Shown one piece after another: positions 33,155 through 44,794 of a stretch of 64,000 nucleotides of DNA. The notes under the pieces are model-generated. The model had not been told where the DNA came from, searched no databases, and saw only the letters and a list, made by a program, of their open reading frames with translations. The stretch comes from Ascochyta rabiei (taxonomy: Eukaryota; Ascomycota; Dothideomycetes; Pleosporales; Didymellaceae), in contig NC_082408.1 of NCBI RefSeq assembly GCF_004011695.2, positions 1,969,501-2,033,500 of the forward strand. Direction: 5' to 3'. The stretch's first letter is position 1; the number at the start of each line of letters is the position of its first letter. Position numbers and translations under genes: made by a program.

Positions 33155-34962
33155 ATGTGGCGGCGTCTCTATTTCCTGTTGATCCTGGTGCGCGTCTACT
33201 TTGCGCTGTCACCGAGCTATCTGCACCCGGACGAGAACTTCCAGGGCCCCGAGGTCATAGCCGGTATGTTTTTGTTTATTTTTATGTTTTTGTTTAGGTT
33301 TAGGTTTATGTACACGTTCGTGTACATGTTCATGGACATGTTCATGCTGCACAGCCGTGCTTTCTCGCCAACAACTGAGCGACTGACGCCTGCAGGCCGT
33401 GTCTTCGACTATCCCGTCCACGAAACATGGGAGTTCACCGCAGAGCACCCCATCCGCAGCACCTTCCCGCTATGGCTCGCATACGGCTGGCCCATGTACA
33501 TGCTGCGCTGGCTGTGGGAGGGCTTTGGCTACGCCGTCTCGCCCTCGGTCGTCTACTGGACCCTGCGCGTGCTCATGCTCGCCCTGAGCGTCGTCATGGA
33601 GGACTGGGCCGTCCATGAGCTCGTCGACTCGCCCCGCGCCCGACGCGTCGCCGTGCCTCTGGTCGCCTCGTCCTACGTCACCTGGACCTTCCAGACGCAC
33701 ACCTTCTCCAACAGCCTGGAGACGCTGCTCGTGTGCTGGAGTCTGGTGCTGATCCAGCGCATCGTACGAGACAAGGTACGCCATCTGCGGTCCGCTCCCG
33801 TGTGATATGCAGCTAACGCAAGCCGCAGAAACGCTCCGGCATCTTGGCCTCGTCCATGTTGGGCTTCATGCTCGTCGTGGGCCTCTTCAACCGCATAACC
33901 TTTCCCGCTTTCCTGCTCCTTCCCTCGTTGCTTTTGTTGCCCCACTTCAAGCGCAAGTACGTCTGACCTTCTCCGTGCTGCTGCGTCGACGTTACTCACA
34001 CTCACAGGCCTCTTTCCTTCGTCTTCCTTACGCTGTCCGCTTTCTTTGCAGCTTTTCTTGCCATCTGCGTCGACACGGCCTCATACACTCCTGGCGATTT
34101 CACCCTCTCGAGCGTTCTCAGCAAGCCCGTCATAACGCCATTCAACAACTTCATCTACAACTCCGACTCGGCCAACCTTGCCCAGCATGGTATACACCCA
34201 CGTTACCAGCACTTCCTGGTCAACCTTCCCCAGTTGCTTGGACCCGCATTCCCGCTCCTCTTCTTCCTCCGCCCATCACACACAACGCCCATTCTCGTCT
34301 CTGCCTTGTCCGGTGTTGCACTGCTCAGCATCTTCCCCCACCAGGAAGCTCGATTCCTGCTGCCCGCAGTTCCTCTGGTCCTCTCCTCCGTCCGTCTTCC
34401 ATTCAATCCTGGAATTAGGAAGCTATTCACTGCAACTTGGATCATTTTCAACCTTGCTCTTGGCATGCTGATGGGCGTCTACCACCAAGGCGGCATCGTG
34501 CCCGTGCAGATGCACATTGCAAAGACCAACGAAACGGTCACGCACGCCTTCTGGTGGAAAACATACAGCCCACCGACTTGGCTGCTCAACGGCAAGAACG
34601 AGGAACTCACCACGGTCGATTTGATGGGCATGCCAGGCGAGCAGATGCTCGAGGCCATCAAGACCGCTCTACCACCGTGTCGCACCCGCAAACCCCCCAA
34701 GCTCGAAGGGAGAGGCGCTACCTATGTAATTGCCCCTCGCTCCGCCTACCTTCTCACACCATACCAGGATCCAGCCCAGCGCAGAGATCTCTCTCTCGAG
34801 GAAGTGTGGAGCTACACTCAGCACCTGAATCTGGACGACATGGATTTTGGCGACGATGGCGTGTGGCCGACGCTCAGCAGGGTGGTGGGCGATCGCGGCC
34901 TGGTCATCTGGCGCGCGACGCGCAATTGCTGGGCCACCAACACCACGATGACCCCTGCCTAG
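33155..34962 (+). CDS. SMP3: GPI mannosyltransferase 4 (SMP3/PIG-Z)
   Basis: Adds the fourth, side-branch mannose to the GPI precursor in the ER lumen, using dolichol-phosphate mannose. Four exons (33155-33263, 33396-33775, 33829-33956, 34008-34962) give 523 residues. It has the GT22 family hallmarks: an N-terminal helix followed by the luminal [15 protein letters not shown] (HPDE motif with the catalytic acidic residues), several hydrophobic helices, and the conserved [15 protein letters not shown]. The first intron is phase 1 and rejoins as [17 protein letters not shown]. In yeast this mannose is needed before Gpi13/ethanolamine-phosphate attachment; GPI7, acting later in the same pathway, lies about 12 kb away. 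Confidence 0.94.
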
Positions 34963-35539
34963 CTGTCGCCTCAAAACCTTACAATCTTATCCGCACGGAA
35001 TGTTTGCTACCAAGGCCATGACATGTTCTCTTACTTTCACATCAAAGATACCCTTTTAGAAACAACTCCTTCATAATTCAATTTCTTCCGCTTCAAAATA
35101 AACTTGATTTCCCTGCAGATTCCTCAGATGGCTATCTAGTCCTCCACCCACGTGCTGCCCATCCAAAATGTCAAGAACCAGGCAGAGTGTGCTTGTACAT
35201 GTCTCTTCACCGTGTCCTGACTTTTCTCACTCGAGTATCGTGTCTAATGCATGGCTCATCGTCAGTACAACATACGACGAGAGTCGGTTGCGGTGCAGCA
35301 GCAGAACATGTCTGATAACATTTTTCACACATTCAACAAAGACCAGCTAGCGACACTGATATCACCCGAACCAAGCTTTACTTACGAAAGTCGGCGAAAC
35401 ACAAGCATGGTCCATGATAGAAACGACGATACTGAGACGGAAAGACTGCACTTCACTTCCTTTTTTCCGCAGTACACAGTCTACGGTACACAGTGTAGCT
35501 ACCTTCCCCCATGAGAACCGACGACAGCTAGCCACGACG
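34963..35539. other. Convergent intergenic region
   Basis: No gene supported. It covers the 3' flanks of SMP3 and the zinc-ribbon gene. Confidence 0.4.
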
Positions 35540-36576
35540 CTACAACTTGCCACGGAGAACATCCGTCAGCGAGAGATCATCCGGATCGTTCCCAGGGATA
35601 GAAATAGGCACCCCCGCCGACGTGCCCGCAGCTTCCATCTCCCTCTTCGCCGCCCTGCGCTGCAACCACGTTTGAAAATGCACCAGCTCGTCTGCACCCA
35701 GCAGCATGCGTCCACAGCCCGAGCACTTGTAGTACTGTACCAGCCCCTGCACACCGCCTCGCGGCACTCTGTCGGCTCTGAAGTCCTGCACGGGCGCAAC
35801 CAAGGTACCGCACATGCAGCGCTACTCCATGTTCATGACGTCCGCGTCTCGCGGGATGGTGATTTCGCTTGCCTTTTCGGCTTTCTGGAACGGTGCTTCG
35901 AACGTGGCGGTCTTTCTCCACGTTTGGTTGTCCCGGATGATCGATATACTCGACATGTCGACAGCAGGGTAGTCAGTGCCAGGAGGGTGTTCGTTCGGCT
36001 GGTCGCGCGGCATTTCTTCCTGGATGTCTATCGTGTCTGCATCATCGAAGATGTCCGAGATGAAAGATTCGCGGCGGCCGACGAGGATGCTGCGAGGTAG
36101 TCAGTAGATCCTCCCACTCATCAACGATGATCGGAGGCCCTACGCTCTCGCCAGCACCTCTTCCACGCTCAGTTTTTTGGCAAAGTAGTTGGGATCGATC
36201 GTGGAGTCGTTGCGGTGTAGCATTGACAACCTGTCACTGTGGAGAGTTCAGTCATGGGTACTCAATCACAGATGGTGAGGACTCGATCTTACGCCTTCAA
36301 TATCATCTTGCGTGCCTCGGGGAATCTTTGCGCCACGAAGAACAAGAGTGCCTTGGTCAAGTCTCTATTGTCAATCCTGTCGATGGCCTTGGCGAGTTTT
36401 TGGTCTTCTGTTTCAACAGTCGGCTTCTCTCCTCTAGGCTTGGGGGCGGCAGCCTTCGGCTTCTTTCCATCGCCTTTGGCTTGACGAGGGGGCGCCTTCG
36501 TGTGTGGCGATGTCTCATCTGAGTCATATTTCTCAGCGTCGACCTTTTCGACCTTTTCGATCTTTTCGCAGTCCAT
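35540..36576 (-). CDS. Zinc-ribbon protein gene interrupted by an in-frame TAG
   Basis: Function not recognised. Exons 36576-36293, 36236-36144 and 36089 onward read through 214 codons: a Lys/Pro-rich start, then AIDRIDNRDLTKALLFFVAQ, then FAKKLSVEEVLARAILVGRR. An in-frame TAG follows at 35824-35822. The same frame continues for 93 codons to a stop at 35540 and contains CMCG, then YYKCSGCGRMLLGADELVHF. That makes a C-x-C plus C-x2-C zinc ribbon just after the TAG, and a Lys/Arg/Glu-rich tail. An intron removing the TAG (GTAGCG donor) would be only about 40 nt, change frame and delete two cysteines, so I do not favour it. Explanations: nonsense mutation, sequence error (TAC/TAT expected), or readthrough. 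If the TAG is real the product loses its zinc ribbon. Confidence 0.55.
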
Positions 36577-36630
36577 CTGTGTGCTTTCGCCCAGTCGTAG
36601 AGCTTGCTGTGATCCCGAGGGTTCGTCTTC

Positions 36631-37284
36631 CTAAGTGTCCTCCGGACGAGTGCCCGCCTGAGCGACTTCTGTCGGTGGCATTGCCCCAGTCATCATGTAC
36701 TCATCTTCGTCTGATCCTGACGACCTTTTTTCGACACTGTCTTTTACAGCTTGCTGCTCTTGGCTCATATGTTGGGGACTCTTATCTTCAGAGCTGAACT
36801 CTCGCCGACTGGCCTCTCTCTGGCCACCCTCATCATCACCGGCAATATGCGTTCCCAACGAACTTCCAGCATCTTCCACTGCAGTTTCACGGGGAGCCTC
36901 GAATTCCACCGCCTTGAATTCATTGAACGCACCGAGTTTCGCACGCAACGTTCCTCTCTGAGCAACGAGCCAGTCCAAGAGAAGTCTTGGTCTCGGGGGA
37001 TCATCACCCACAGTTTCCAGACGTTCGAGTCCAACATCGTCATCAGAATTGGACGCATCAGTTTGGCGCGTTGTTACCGTACTCGAAAGTTCCGGTGGTG
37101 GTGAGGCGTGGCGAATCGAATTATCACGACCCGATGGTCGAACTCCTTCGGGTATGCGTATCCCACTCGGGCCAGTGGCGGGCAGTAGATGTGGGGATGA
37201 TGACTTTGGTGAGTTGGTGAGATGCGTGCGTTCACCTTCTGATAGCGACGGTGAGGCTGGCTGCCTTTCTTCGTTTGGCGTCAT
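36631..37284 (-). CDS. Unrecognised Ser/Glu-rich protein of 217 residues
   Basis: Single-exon ORF with no family I recognise. It is disordered and Ser/Pro-rich at both ends. The most conserved-looking part is PPRPRLLLDWLVAQRGTLRA followed by KLGAFNEFKAVEFEAP, with helical, coiled-coil-like character. Its stop (36631) is only 54 nt before the ATG of the next minus-strand gene. That is unusually tight for separate fungal genes, and a CACACAG acceptor directly precedes that ATG. The two may be one gene whose joining intron I could not place. Confidence is for a coding region, not for its exact ends. Confidence 0.45.
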   Translation of the reverse strand: MTPNEERQPASPSLSEGERTHLTNSPKSSSPHLLPATGPSGIRIPEGVRPSGRDNSIRHASPPPELSSTVTTRQTDASNSDDDVGLERLETVGDDPPRPRLLLDWLVAQRGTLRAKLGAFNEFKAVEFEAPRETAVEDAGSSLGTHIAGDDEGGQREASRREFSSEDKSPQHMSQEQQAVKDSVEKRSSGSDEDEYMMTGAMPPTEVAQAGTRPEDT

Positions 37285-37717
37285 GGTGCTGAAAACGATA
37301 TGTATTGGTATGAGTGAACGATGTTGGGTAGTGCTAAAAATTGGTTTGTAGCGATGGTATTGGGTGTTGATGACATAGACGTGCTGCAGTGAGAGCAGAC
37401 GGTTGTGGGTCAGCTGTCACTTCCCGAGGTGGTGGACGCTGCATGTTTGAGTAGTTATCATGGTCGCTATGGAGACTTACCAGTCGTCTGGAAGGCAGGA
37501 CCAGTACAAATAACCACAAGTCTGGTCGATCAGGAAACGGTCACAGTCTCACCCTTTGTCGTCCTACGTGGCTCCAACATCAATTCTTTGAAATCATAAA
37601 CGGGATAGGTGTTCAGTTGAATGCCGATGCCAGCAGGTGTGATAGCAACATGTAAAATCAAACTTTTTACATCAGCTATCGAACGAGAAGCATCAGGTCG
37701 GAGCTCTCCTACGCTCT
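37285..37717. other. Intergenic region
   Basis: Between two minus-strand genes: promoter of the Ser/Glu-rich gene and 3' flank of the prephenate dehydratase gene. Nothing else seen. Confidence 0.4.
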
Positions 37718-38910
37718 CTACAGCTTTTGCGCGCTCGACGCTGGTAGTCTATTTTCCCAGCTGCCCAGCCATCGATACCACTCACAAACGCCCTTCAACT
37801 CTCTGAACGCTGCGTTCACCGGCCCGTCATCGCCCTGATCCTTCCGCCCTTTGAATTCGATGAAGAAAATGTACTCCCAGTTGGCCACACCACTTGGGCG
37901 CGTGTTGATGCTCGTCAGGTTGAGCTTGTGCCGGCCAAAGACGGAAAGACACTGTGCTAGCGCGCCAGGGTTGGGGTCTGAAGGCGTGTAGGGGAGGGTG
38001 AAGAGGAGCAGGGTTTTGTAGTCTTCGTTTTCGGATGCCTTGGTGTTCGAGTGCGAGGATGATGTTGCTTCTGAGCTGTCATTCCGGCCCAAGACCAAGA
38101 ATCGCGTCTGGTTTCCGCTGACGTCGTTGATGCCTTCTGATAGGAGAGAGAGATTGAAGAGTGTACCGGCTACTTTGCTGCTGATGGCCGCTGCATTAGG
38201 ATCTTTCGATTCTGCAACCATCTGCGCAGCCCGCGAAGTCGAGGATACGTCGAAGCGCTCAGCGTGCTTCAGGTACTTTTGCAGAAAGGTCTTGCATTGG
38301 CCCCAGGCTTGAGGGTGAGAATACAATTCCGTGATCTTCGAGAGATCGTCTGGACTTGACGAGTCGAGACCGAGCAGACAGTGGCTTACGCCCACGTAGG
38401 CTTCTCCACAGACGAGTATGTCGTTGTACTTGCTGTGCAGATCGGCAAAGAGATCGAGTGTAAAGACTACTGAGCCATTCGTGCTATTTTCGAATGGCAC
38501 GACGCCACGGTATACGCTGCCGTCTTGCACCGCGGCGAAAACATCCTCAATAGTAGTTTGTGGTGCGAGGGTATATGTGTTTGGTGAAAACGTGTCGAGG
38601 GTTGCCTTGGTTGGTTGTTAGAGGATCATCGATGGTATGGAGATGCAACAATGCATAAGGGAGAACATAAACAGAAGAAATAAGTCTCAATAGCCGTGAA
38701 TGGGCGTTGGCAAGAACAGCTGGTTAAGAGTGTTTCTCGTTGTGATCAATGAAGGTCGACTATCCCGTGACGTGCTGACTCTCTTGGAAAGCTTCTCGCG
38801 CAACAAGATGTTTAAAACCGACAGCATTGCCGCAAAATGGAACTGACCTGGTGCGTATAGCTTGCTTCTGGGCCTAAGAATGCTACCTTTGGTTTGCTTG
38901 CTTCTGACAT
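37718..38910 (-). CDS. PHA2: Prephenate dehydratase
   Basis: Converts prephenate to phenylpyruvate in phenylalanine synthesis. Two exons (38910-38848, 38605-37718) give 316 residues. Exon 1 encodes MSEASKPKVAFLGPEASYTH, the typical start of the periplasmic-binding-protein-like catalytic domain, and exon 2 continues ATLDTFSPNTYTLAPQTTIE. The catalytic TRF motif is in GNQTRFLVLGR, and VVPFENSTNGSVVFTLDLF is the conserved substrate-pocket segment. A C-terminal ACT domain begins GALAQCLSVFGRHKLNLTSI with NTRPSG, fitting feedback control by phenylalanine. The intron (242 nt) is longer than most here. The start is fixed by the conserved FLGPEASYTHQ segment only a few residues downstream. Confidence 0.95.
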
Positions 38911-39657
38911 GTCGTTGTACTCTAATCAGTGTGTGAATCGTGAAAATCGAGGTTCATGTTCGGAATGGAAGTCAGAGCGGCATCGGCCTTTGCACGGCTA
39001 ACGACATCATAGGGCGCATGTACCAAGGCCCAGCATGTAGGGCGTATTGCGCTCCACGTCAATGCACGTACGCATATCCCGACTGGTACAAAGAGACTTG
39101 GCAGTCACGTTAAGGAGGCATCACAGAGTATGGCACGGTAGGTTCAAAGCACAATTTGATTCAGCTGGATAGGAACGACAGACAAGCTGACGCATACGCG
39201 AATGAGCAATTTGCCTCTCCTTCTTCCACCTAGGATTGCTGCGGAAAGCTCGCAAGCAGATGATTGACAATGGCTATTCTTTAGTGTCCTGTTCGTCTTC
39301 ACTCATGGCCGCAGCTGAGATGGAGCCCATCAATCGAGGTGTGATTGGGCGACTTGTCGGAGAAGGTTACTGCCTCTCCATTGAACGAAAGGGGTGGGTG
39401 ATAAGAATGGGTGGTTCATCAGCCTGTCCGGTGTGAGTAATGGTAAAAATTCACAGGGTAGGTGGCTGACCATGCAAAACCTCCGTGAACGCTCCCCTAT
39501 TCGTCTACAATCTGGAGAGGCGAAGCGTCGTGATATCGACTGCTCCGTCCTTCAATCCGGGCACGTCTTGTCGACCTTGTGCGCGGGCAGCGGGCGTTCC
39601 GTCACTCGACGCGTGGAGTGGGGACGCTGCCTCGCAGTCAGCGAGGGCGCACAACCG
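38911..39657. other. Intergenic region
   Basis: Upstream of prephenate dehydratase and downstream of eRF1. Short ORFs lack motifs; I see no supported feature. Confidence 0.4.
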
Positions 39658-41081
39658 TCAATCATCGTAGAACTCGTCTTCGTCATCGTCAAAGTCGGCA
39701 AGCTGCTCAAAGTTGAGCGCGTAACGCAGAATGGCACCGATACCGCCAAAACCCTTGACGAACTGGTTGCCCTCCGAGGAACGGTCAGAGACGAATTCGA
39801 GCGTGGCACCGAAGTCACGGTATTTCTCGGCGAGCCACTCGAGCATGGATGACTGCTCGACGATTTCCATCTCCTGACCGGTTGTCTTGTCCATGAAGTT
39901 GGTTCGGTCCGCCTCCTGTGTCTTGTTGGTGTGGAGAATGACCTCGGCACCGTCCGAAGCCTTGAGCACCCAGCGAGTGATTTCGAGGTTCTCGAAGACA
40001 ATCAGCGTCTCGGCGGCGCCAGCCTCCAGAGCCTTGAGGGTATCCTCGACACCGTAGCAGACCTTGCCGGAGTCCTTGGAGATGTGGTCGAAGTACTCGT
40101 TGATGAGCTTCTTCTCCTGGATGAACTTGACGTTGCCGAGCGTCTCGGACGACAGCTCAATGGCCTGGTTGAAGCCGTTCTCGCCGCCGTAGGACACATC
40201 GACGACCTTGATGACCTTGGACTGCAGACGGTTGTCGAACAGATCGGACTGGTTCAGGTCGTTCTTGAAGTCGGCACTACCAGCCAGAATGATACCAGCC
40301 ACGTTGACCTTGTCGGCTGTGATGAAGTTCTGGACAGCCAGCTCGGCGACCTTGCGAACGTAGTTGTGGCGCTTCTCTTCACGCAGACGGGCGAAACGAA
40401 GGGCGGACTGACCACCACGGCCGTGCTTCTTGGGCAGGTCGACGGAAAACTTGTGAACGATTTCACGGGTGTTGCCAGACAGGGTGCCGAAGAGGGCGCC
40501 GTTTCCGTCCATGATGATGAAGCCGAACTTCTGGTCGGACTCGAGCAGCTCGCTCAGAGCCTCTGTGTGGAACTTGTTGTCACAGAGGTACAGCGAGGTG
40601 TTGATGGGCTTGAAGGGCTCGAAGTCGATGTTGACCTTGCGCTCCTTGCCCTCAGGGGTAAGGATTTCACCGCAGTAGATGACGAGGCCATTGGGCGGGA
40701 CCTTTGAGTAAAGCTTCAGACGCTGCTGGGTCGAGGTGATGGCGGACAGGACGGAGAGACGGTTGACGCGGGACTTGATGTTGGAGGCGGTACCGAACTC
40801 TTCGGCCAACATCTTGGCGGCGCGTGAGACCTGGTCCTTGGGCGCTGTGGACAGTGAGTGATGGTGTCTTGTGGGTGGCATAGCATGGCATGGCATGGAC
40901 TGGATGCATCTGGCACCGGGGCGCTGCAGGCAGGACAGAGCAGGGCTCACGTACGAATGATGAGGGAAATCATGGATGTGCCATTGCCACGGGCGGCTTC
41001 AAGACGCTTGATCAGCTTCTTGACCTTCCAGATCTCGATGTTCTTCTCCGCGTCGTTGGGCTGGGGCTCCTTCGACGACAT
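39658..41081 (-). CDS. SUP45: Eukaryotic peptide chain release factor 1 (eRF1)
   Basis: Recognises all three stop codons in the ribosomal A site and triggers peptide release with eRF3. Two exons (41081-40955, 40844-39658) give 437 residues, the length typical of the family. Domain 1 has [15 protein letters not shown] with NIKS at residues 64-67 and the YLCDNKF (YxCxxxF) motif, both used in stop-codon reading. Domain 2 has [13 protein letters not shown] with the GGQ that enters the peptidyl-transferase centre. Domain 3 binds eRF3 and ends in an acidic [11 protein letters not shown] tail. Phase-1 splicing restores SLIIPPKDQVSR at the junction. NIKS and YxCxxxF are standard, so ordinary decoding of UAA, UAG and UGA is expected. 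Confidence 0.98.
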
Positions 41082-41838
41082 CTTCGCGGCGTGGGAGCGA
41101 GGGTGTGGTGTGTGTGAGTGAGTGACGAAGGCGGGGTCTATGCTGAATTTTTGCCTGCGCGCTGCACGCTGTTCGGCGGCGGGACCAACCGACGGTGTTA
41201 CGAAGTGCCTACCAAGTACCACGCCAGGCTCAAGGGGCGCACCAACGAACAACGGCAACGCAGTGTGAATTGATCTGTCCGTCACTGTCCTTGCTGCGCT
41301 CGTCCTGCAGGCACCCAACGCCCAACGTGCACCTTTCACCTTTGCCAGCCAGACACAGTCACCCTTAGTCACCCATAGTCACCCACAGTCACCCCTAGTC
41401 GCCCGTAGTCACGGCTGACTCTGTCTCTGCCTCTGCGTGTCTCGTGCCAATCGCTTACGGGCCCACTCACAACTGTCGACGCCCGCGGCGCAGAGGTGCG
41501 ATGACGAAGGCACCTGTGGGGCACCGGCCTGCCTCATGCTGCGGTCTCTCTCGTTGCTCCAAAGCTTCACACATGAGCTCTCTTTGTCCGTTCTCGGCGC
41601 TTCTATCTGCCACAAGTGCCGCGCCGCGCCGCAGCGGTCATGGACCACAGGCGTTACGCATTTCCTCCGCCAATCTTCCTCCCGACGATAACCTCCCAGC
41701 GGCGCTCCATCTAGCTCCCGCGCCCTGCATGGGTCTGTGAACAAGTTTTGTGCCCGCTCCACCTGCTCTCCTTATTCCCCTCTACACTGTCCTCTGCTCG
41801 CCGTCGCTCAGCCCACGTGAGACTGACGTTTGCTCACC
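41082..41838. promoter_or_regulatory. Divergent upstream region of eRF1 and AVT1
   Basis: 757 bp without a supported gene. It contains a run of AGTCACCC-like units at about 41343-41412. Confidence 0.5.
41343..41412. repeat. Degenerate 10-nt repeat, AGTCACCC core
   Basis: About seven consecutive units with core AGTCACCC and two variable bases (TT, AT, AC, CT). It lies about 260 nt upstream of the eRF1 ATG, between two divergent genes. It could be a cluster of binding sites or a simple minisatellite. Confidence 0.7.
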
Positions 41839-43899
41839 ATGGACATCAAGGGCACGCAGCCCTCTACCTGGGACCAGTACGATGGCGTGCGGGGCTCGTC
41901 GGTGGGCTCGCAGTCCAGCCGCGTGCAGTGGGACGAGCTCGAACGCCGCCCCAGCGAGCAGAGCGCCTCCAACGCAGGCGCCTCTTCAGCGCTCAATGGC
42001 ACCTTGCGGCGAAGGAGGTAGGCAACATGGCAGATTCTGCAGTGGCTAGCGTGGACGCTGGGCGCGCAAAGAAGCACCGACTGACAAGCAACCCACAGGT
42101 CCTCGGTGTCGCAGCAGTTGCATACGCTGGTCGATGCAGGCGGCGTCAACAGCATCAACAACTTCGCCCGCTCGTGGCAGCGTGCTGCAGGCTTCTTCGA
42201 AATCACCCCCGTGCGCCCGAGCTTTCGCGTAGAGAGCGAAGACGAGGCGGACGAGACACCCACCGCCGAGTTCCCACGCACAGGCTTTGTCCCAAGCTCC
42301 CTCGCAGAGCACCGCTCAGCCCTTCGCAATGCGCTGCAGACACAGGGCCGGCGCACGTCTGATCAGGCTGTCGTAGACGAAGAGAGCGCCGCAACCGAGA
42401 GCTCACGCCTCTTGCCCAAGGACTCCCAGCAGCGGCTACGAGGACGAGACGACAGCATCTTCAACATTGAGCCTTCGCTCTCTTCGCCCTTTGGTGGCAG
42501 CTATGGTACGGCCTACGGAAGCTTGTCTTCGCGCGTCAACGAGTCTTCCATGCGCCATGCCGGACGCTTGTTCGCTGAGCAGCAGACCAAGGGCGTGCAA
42601 GAGCCCGAGCAAGAGCGCGAGCCGCTGCTAGTCAAGCAGGTCGAGGAAGACGGACAAATCATCAACGTGGTAGTTGGGCAATCAACACTTCCGCAGACCA
42701 TCTTCAACTCGGTCAACGTTCTAGTCGGTGTGGGGCTGTTAACGCTGCCCCTAGCCCTGAAATACTCTGGCTGGGTGATCGGCATGATCTTCCTCGCCTG
42801 GTCGGCCATTGTTACCTCGTATACCGCAAAACTGCTTGCCAAATGCTTGGATGTCGACAATTCACTCATCACCTTTGCCGATCTGGCCTATGTCTCGTTC
42901 GGCAACAAGGCCCGCGTTGCTGTCAGCATACTCTTCTCTCTCGAGCTTCTGGCAGCTTGTGTCGCGCTCGTGGTGCTTTTCGCTGACAGCATGGATGCTT
43001 TGATTTCTGGGTATGGCGTTATGACCTGGAAGATTGTCTGCGGTGTCATTCTGATCCCCTTGAGCTTCCTTCCTTTGCGCATGCTCTCGTTCACGTCCAT
43101 TTTGGGTGTCATGTCCTGCTTCGGTATCACAATCGCTGTATGGGCAGACGGCCTCATCAAGTCCGAAGCCCCTGGCTCTATCCGTGAGCCTATGGCCCAG
43201 TACCTCTTCCCTGAGAACTGGATGACAATCCCTCTGTCTTTCGGCCTACTCATGTCTCCTTGGGGCGGTCACTCCGTGTTTCCCAACATCTACCGGGACA
43301 TGAGACACCCCTACAAATACCATCGCGGAGTCAACATTACCTACATCTTTACCTACATTATCGATATCGGCATGGCATGCGCTGGTATTCTCATGTTCGG
43401 TGATGGAGTGAGTGAGGAGGTTACGAACAACATTTTCAAGACTGCTGGCTACCCTCCAGGACTATCGGTCTTCATCGCCATCTGTATTGCCATCATTCCA
43501 CTCACCAAAGTTCCACTGAACGCGCGTCCCATCGTTTCCACGCTCGAAGTTCTTTTCGGTCTCGATACACGCGCAATGGCTGTCTCGTCTTCCCTGAACG
43601 GCATGTCGGGCCTCAATCGTGGCCTCTTTAAGGTTTCGCTACGTATCATTACAATCGTTGTCTTCGTGATCATCGCGATTGTATTCCCGTCGTTCGACCG
43701 CATCATGGCGCTTCTCGGCAGTGTCGCCTGCTTCTCCATCTGCATCGTCCTGCCGCTGGCCTTCCACTTGAAGCTTTTCGGCAAGGAGATTGGAACGGCA
43801 GAGAAGACATTGAACTGGGTCTTGATCGTCTTTAGCACAATCTTGGCCGTTATTAGCACAGGCTTTGCCTGTGTACCGAAGGAGTTGATCGGCGCCTAA
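41839..43899 (+). CDS. AVT1: AVT1-type vacuolar amino-acid transporter (AAAP family)
   Basis: Proton-coupled neutral amino-acid transporter of the vacuolar membrane. Two exons (41839-42017 and 42099-43899) give 659 residues. A long hydrophilic N-terminus of about 270 residues precedes the core, as in yeast Avt1. The core starts with the diagnostic STLPQTIFNSVNVLVGVGLL and LTLPLALKYSGWVIG, followed by about ten more hydrophobic helices, for example FADLAYVSFGNKARVAVSIL and SFGLLMSPWGGHSVFPNIYR. The N-terminal part has acidic/dileucine segments (SSRLLPKDSQ, REPLLVKQ) that could serve vacuolar sorting; that is inference. The phase-2 intron rejoins as RRRRSSVSQQLHTLVD. The ATG has a good CACCATGG context. 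Confidence 0.9.
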
Positions 43900-44794
43900 T
43901 GCGCGCCCGCTTATACGATCTCGACACCTGTACAGAATCGGTGGAAGTTTGTTCGCTATCTAATGTTTTTTTACTTGTATTGGTAATGTTGGGCATTCGG
44001 AGCTGTATATCCATAGCACGTTCAGGCGCTCTCTGCTGCATCACATTTGTTGACAGATTGAACCTGTTCATCAAATTGACTATCGAAACCACCATGGTGG
44101 CTCTGTGGACTTGACGATAGCACCTGTTCATTCTGCCTAGTTTGCGTGTACGTTCAGCTTGGAGCGTTCCCCTAATTCGAACACGACTCGAAATGGTGTG
44201 GATCCCGCAGCGGAGGTCTACTCCGCAGTTCACGTTGCCCAGATGGATAACACGGTACGGGTTGTGGAGATGGAGCTTGGAGCATACGTCACCTCTTGTC
44301 TCGAGGTTCTCTCAGCACAAACGACGATAGCAGGGCTGGTGTGAGACGTCATGTACATCAGAGTCAAGACAAACCAGAAGCAGAGCGACACCTAATCCAC
44401 AGACGAGACAGCATGTCGGTGTTGCATCGCCGGTACCAGGCGTTCGGTGTCGTTCGTGCTGCACGCAAGCGGCCGTTCTATTCATAACCCTAGCTAGCTC
44501 CAACGGCATCTCCACGCCCAAGCCACCACCGCGAAGCTGACGTCTCAGTTCCCCTGCTACTACGTATACTTGTACCTCGCAATAGACTCATCTCTCTTCA
44601 CCTTTCACGTCTTCTTCTTGTGTCCGTAATGTCTCCTTAACATCTCCTTGCAGCCTTGCAAGACCCCCAAACCGCCCACGTCATCGCCCAATGCAACATT
44701 CCATTCCCCGAGCACCTGCAGCGCACGCGACACCATACCGAACCACAGGACCCGGAGTCCAGAGCCAATTGCGATACAGTAGAAGATAGGGAGA
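43900..44794. other. Intergenic region
   Basis: Between two plus-strand transporter genes. I found no coding region with motifs and no repeat. Confidence 0.4.

Noticed and set aside
35784..35824. A 40-nt intron starting at the GTAGCG that contains the in-frame TAG
   Set aside because: It is shorter than other introns here, shifts the frame, and would delete the first cysteine pair of the zinc ribbon.
39931..40707. A 258-codon plus-strand ORF opposite eRF1
   Set aside because: Antisense shadow of a highly conserved gene; its Leu/Val/Asp-rich content mirrors eRF1 codons.
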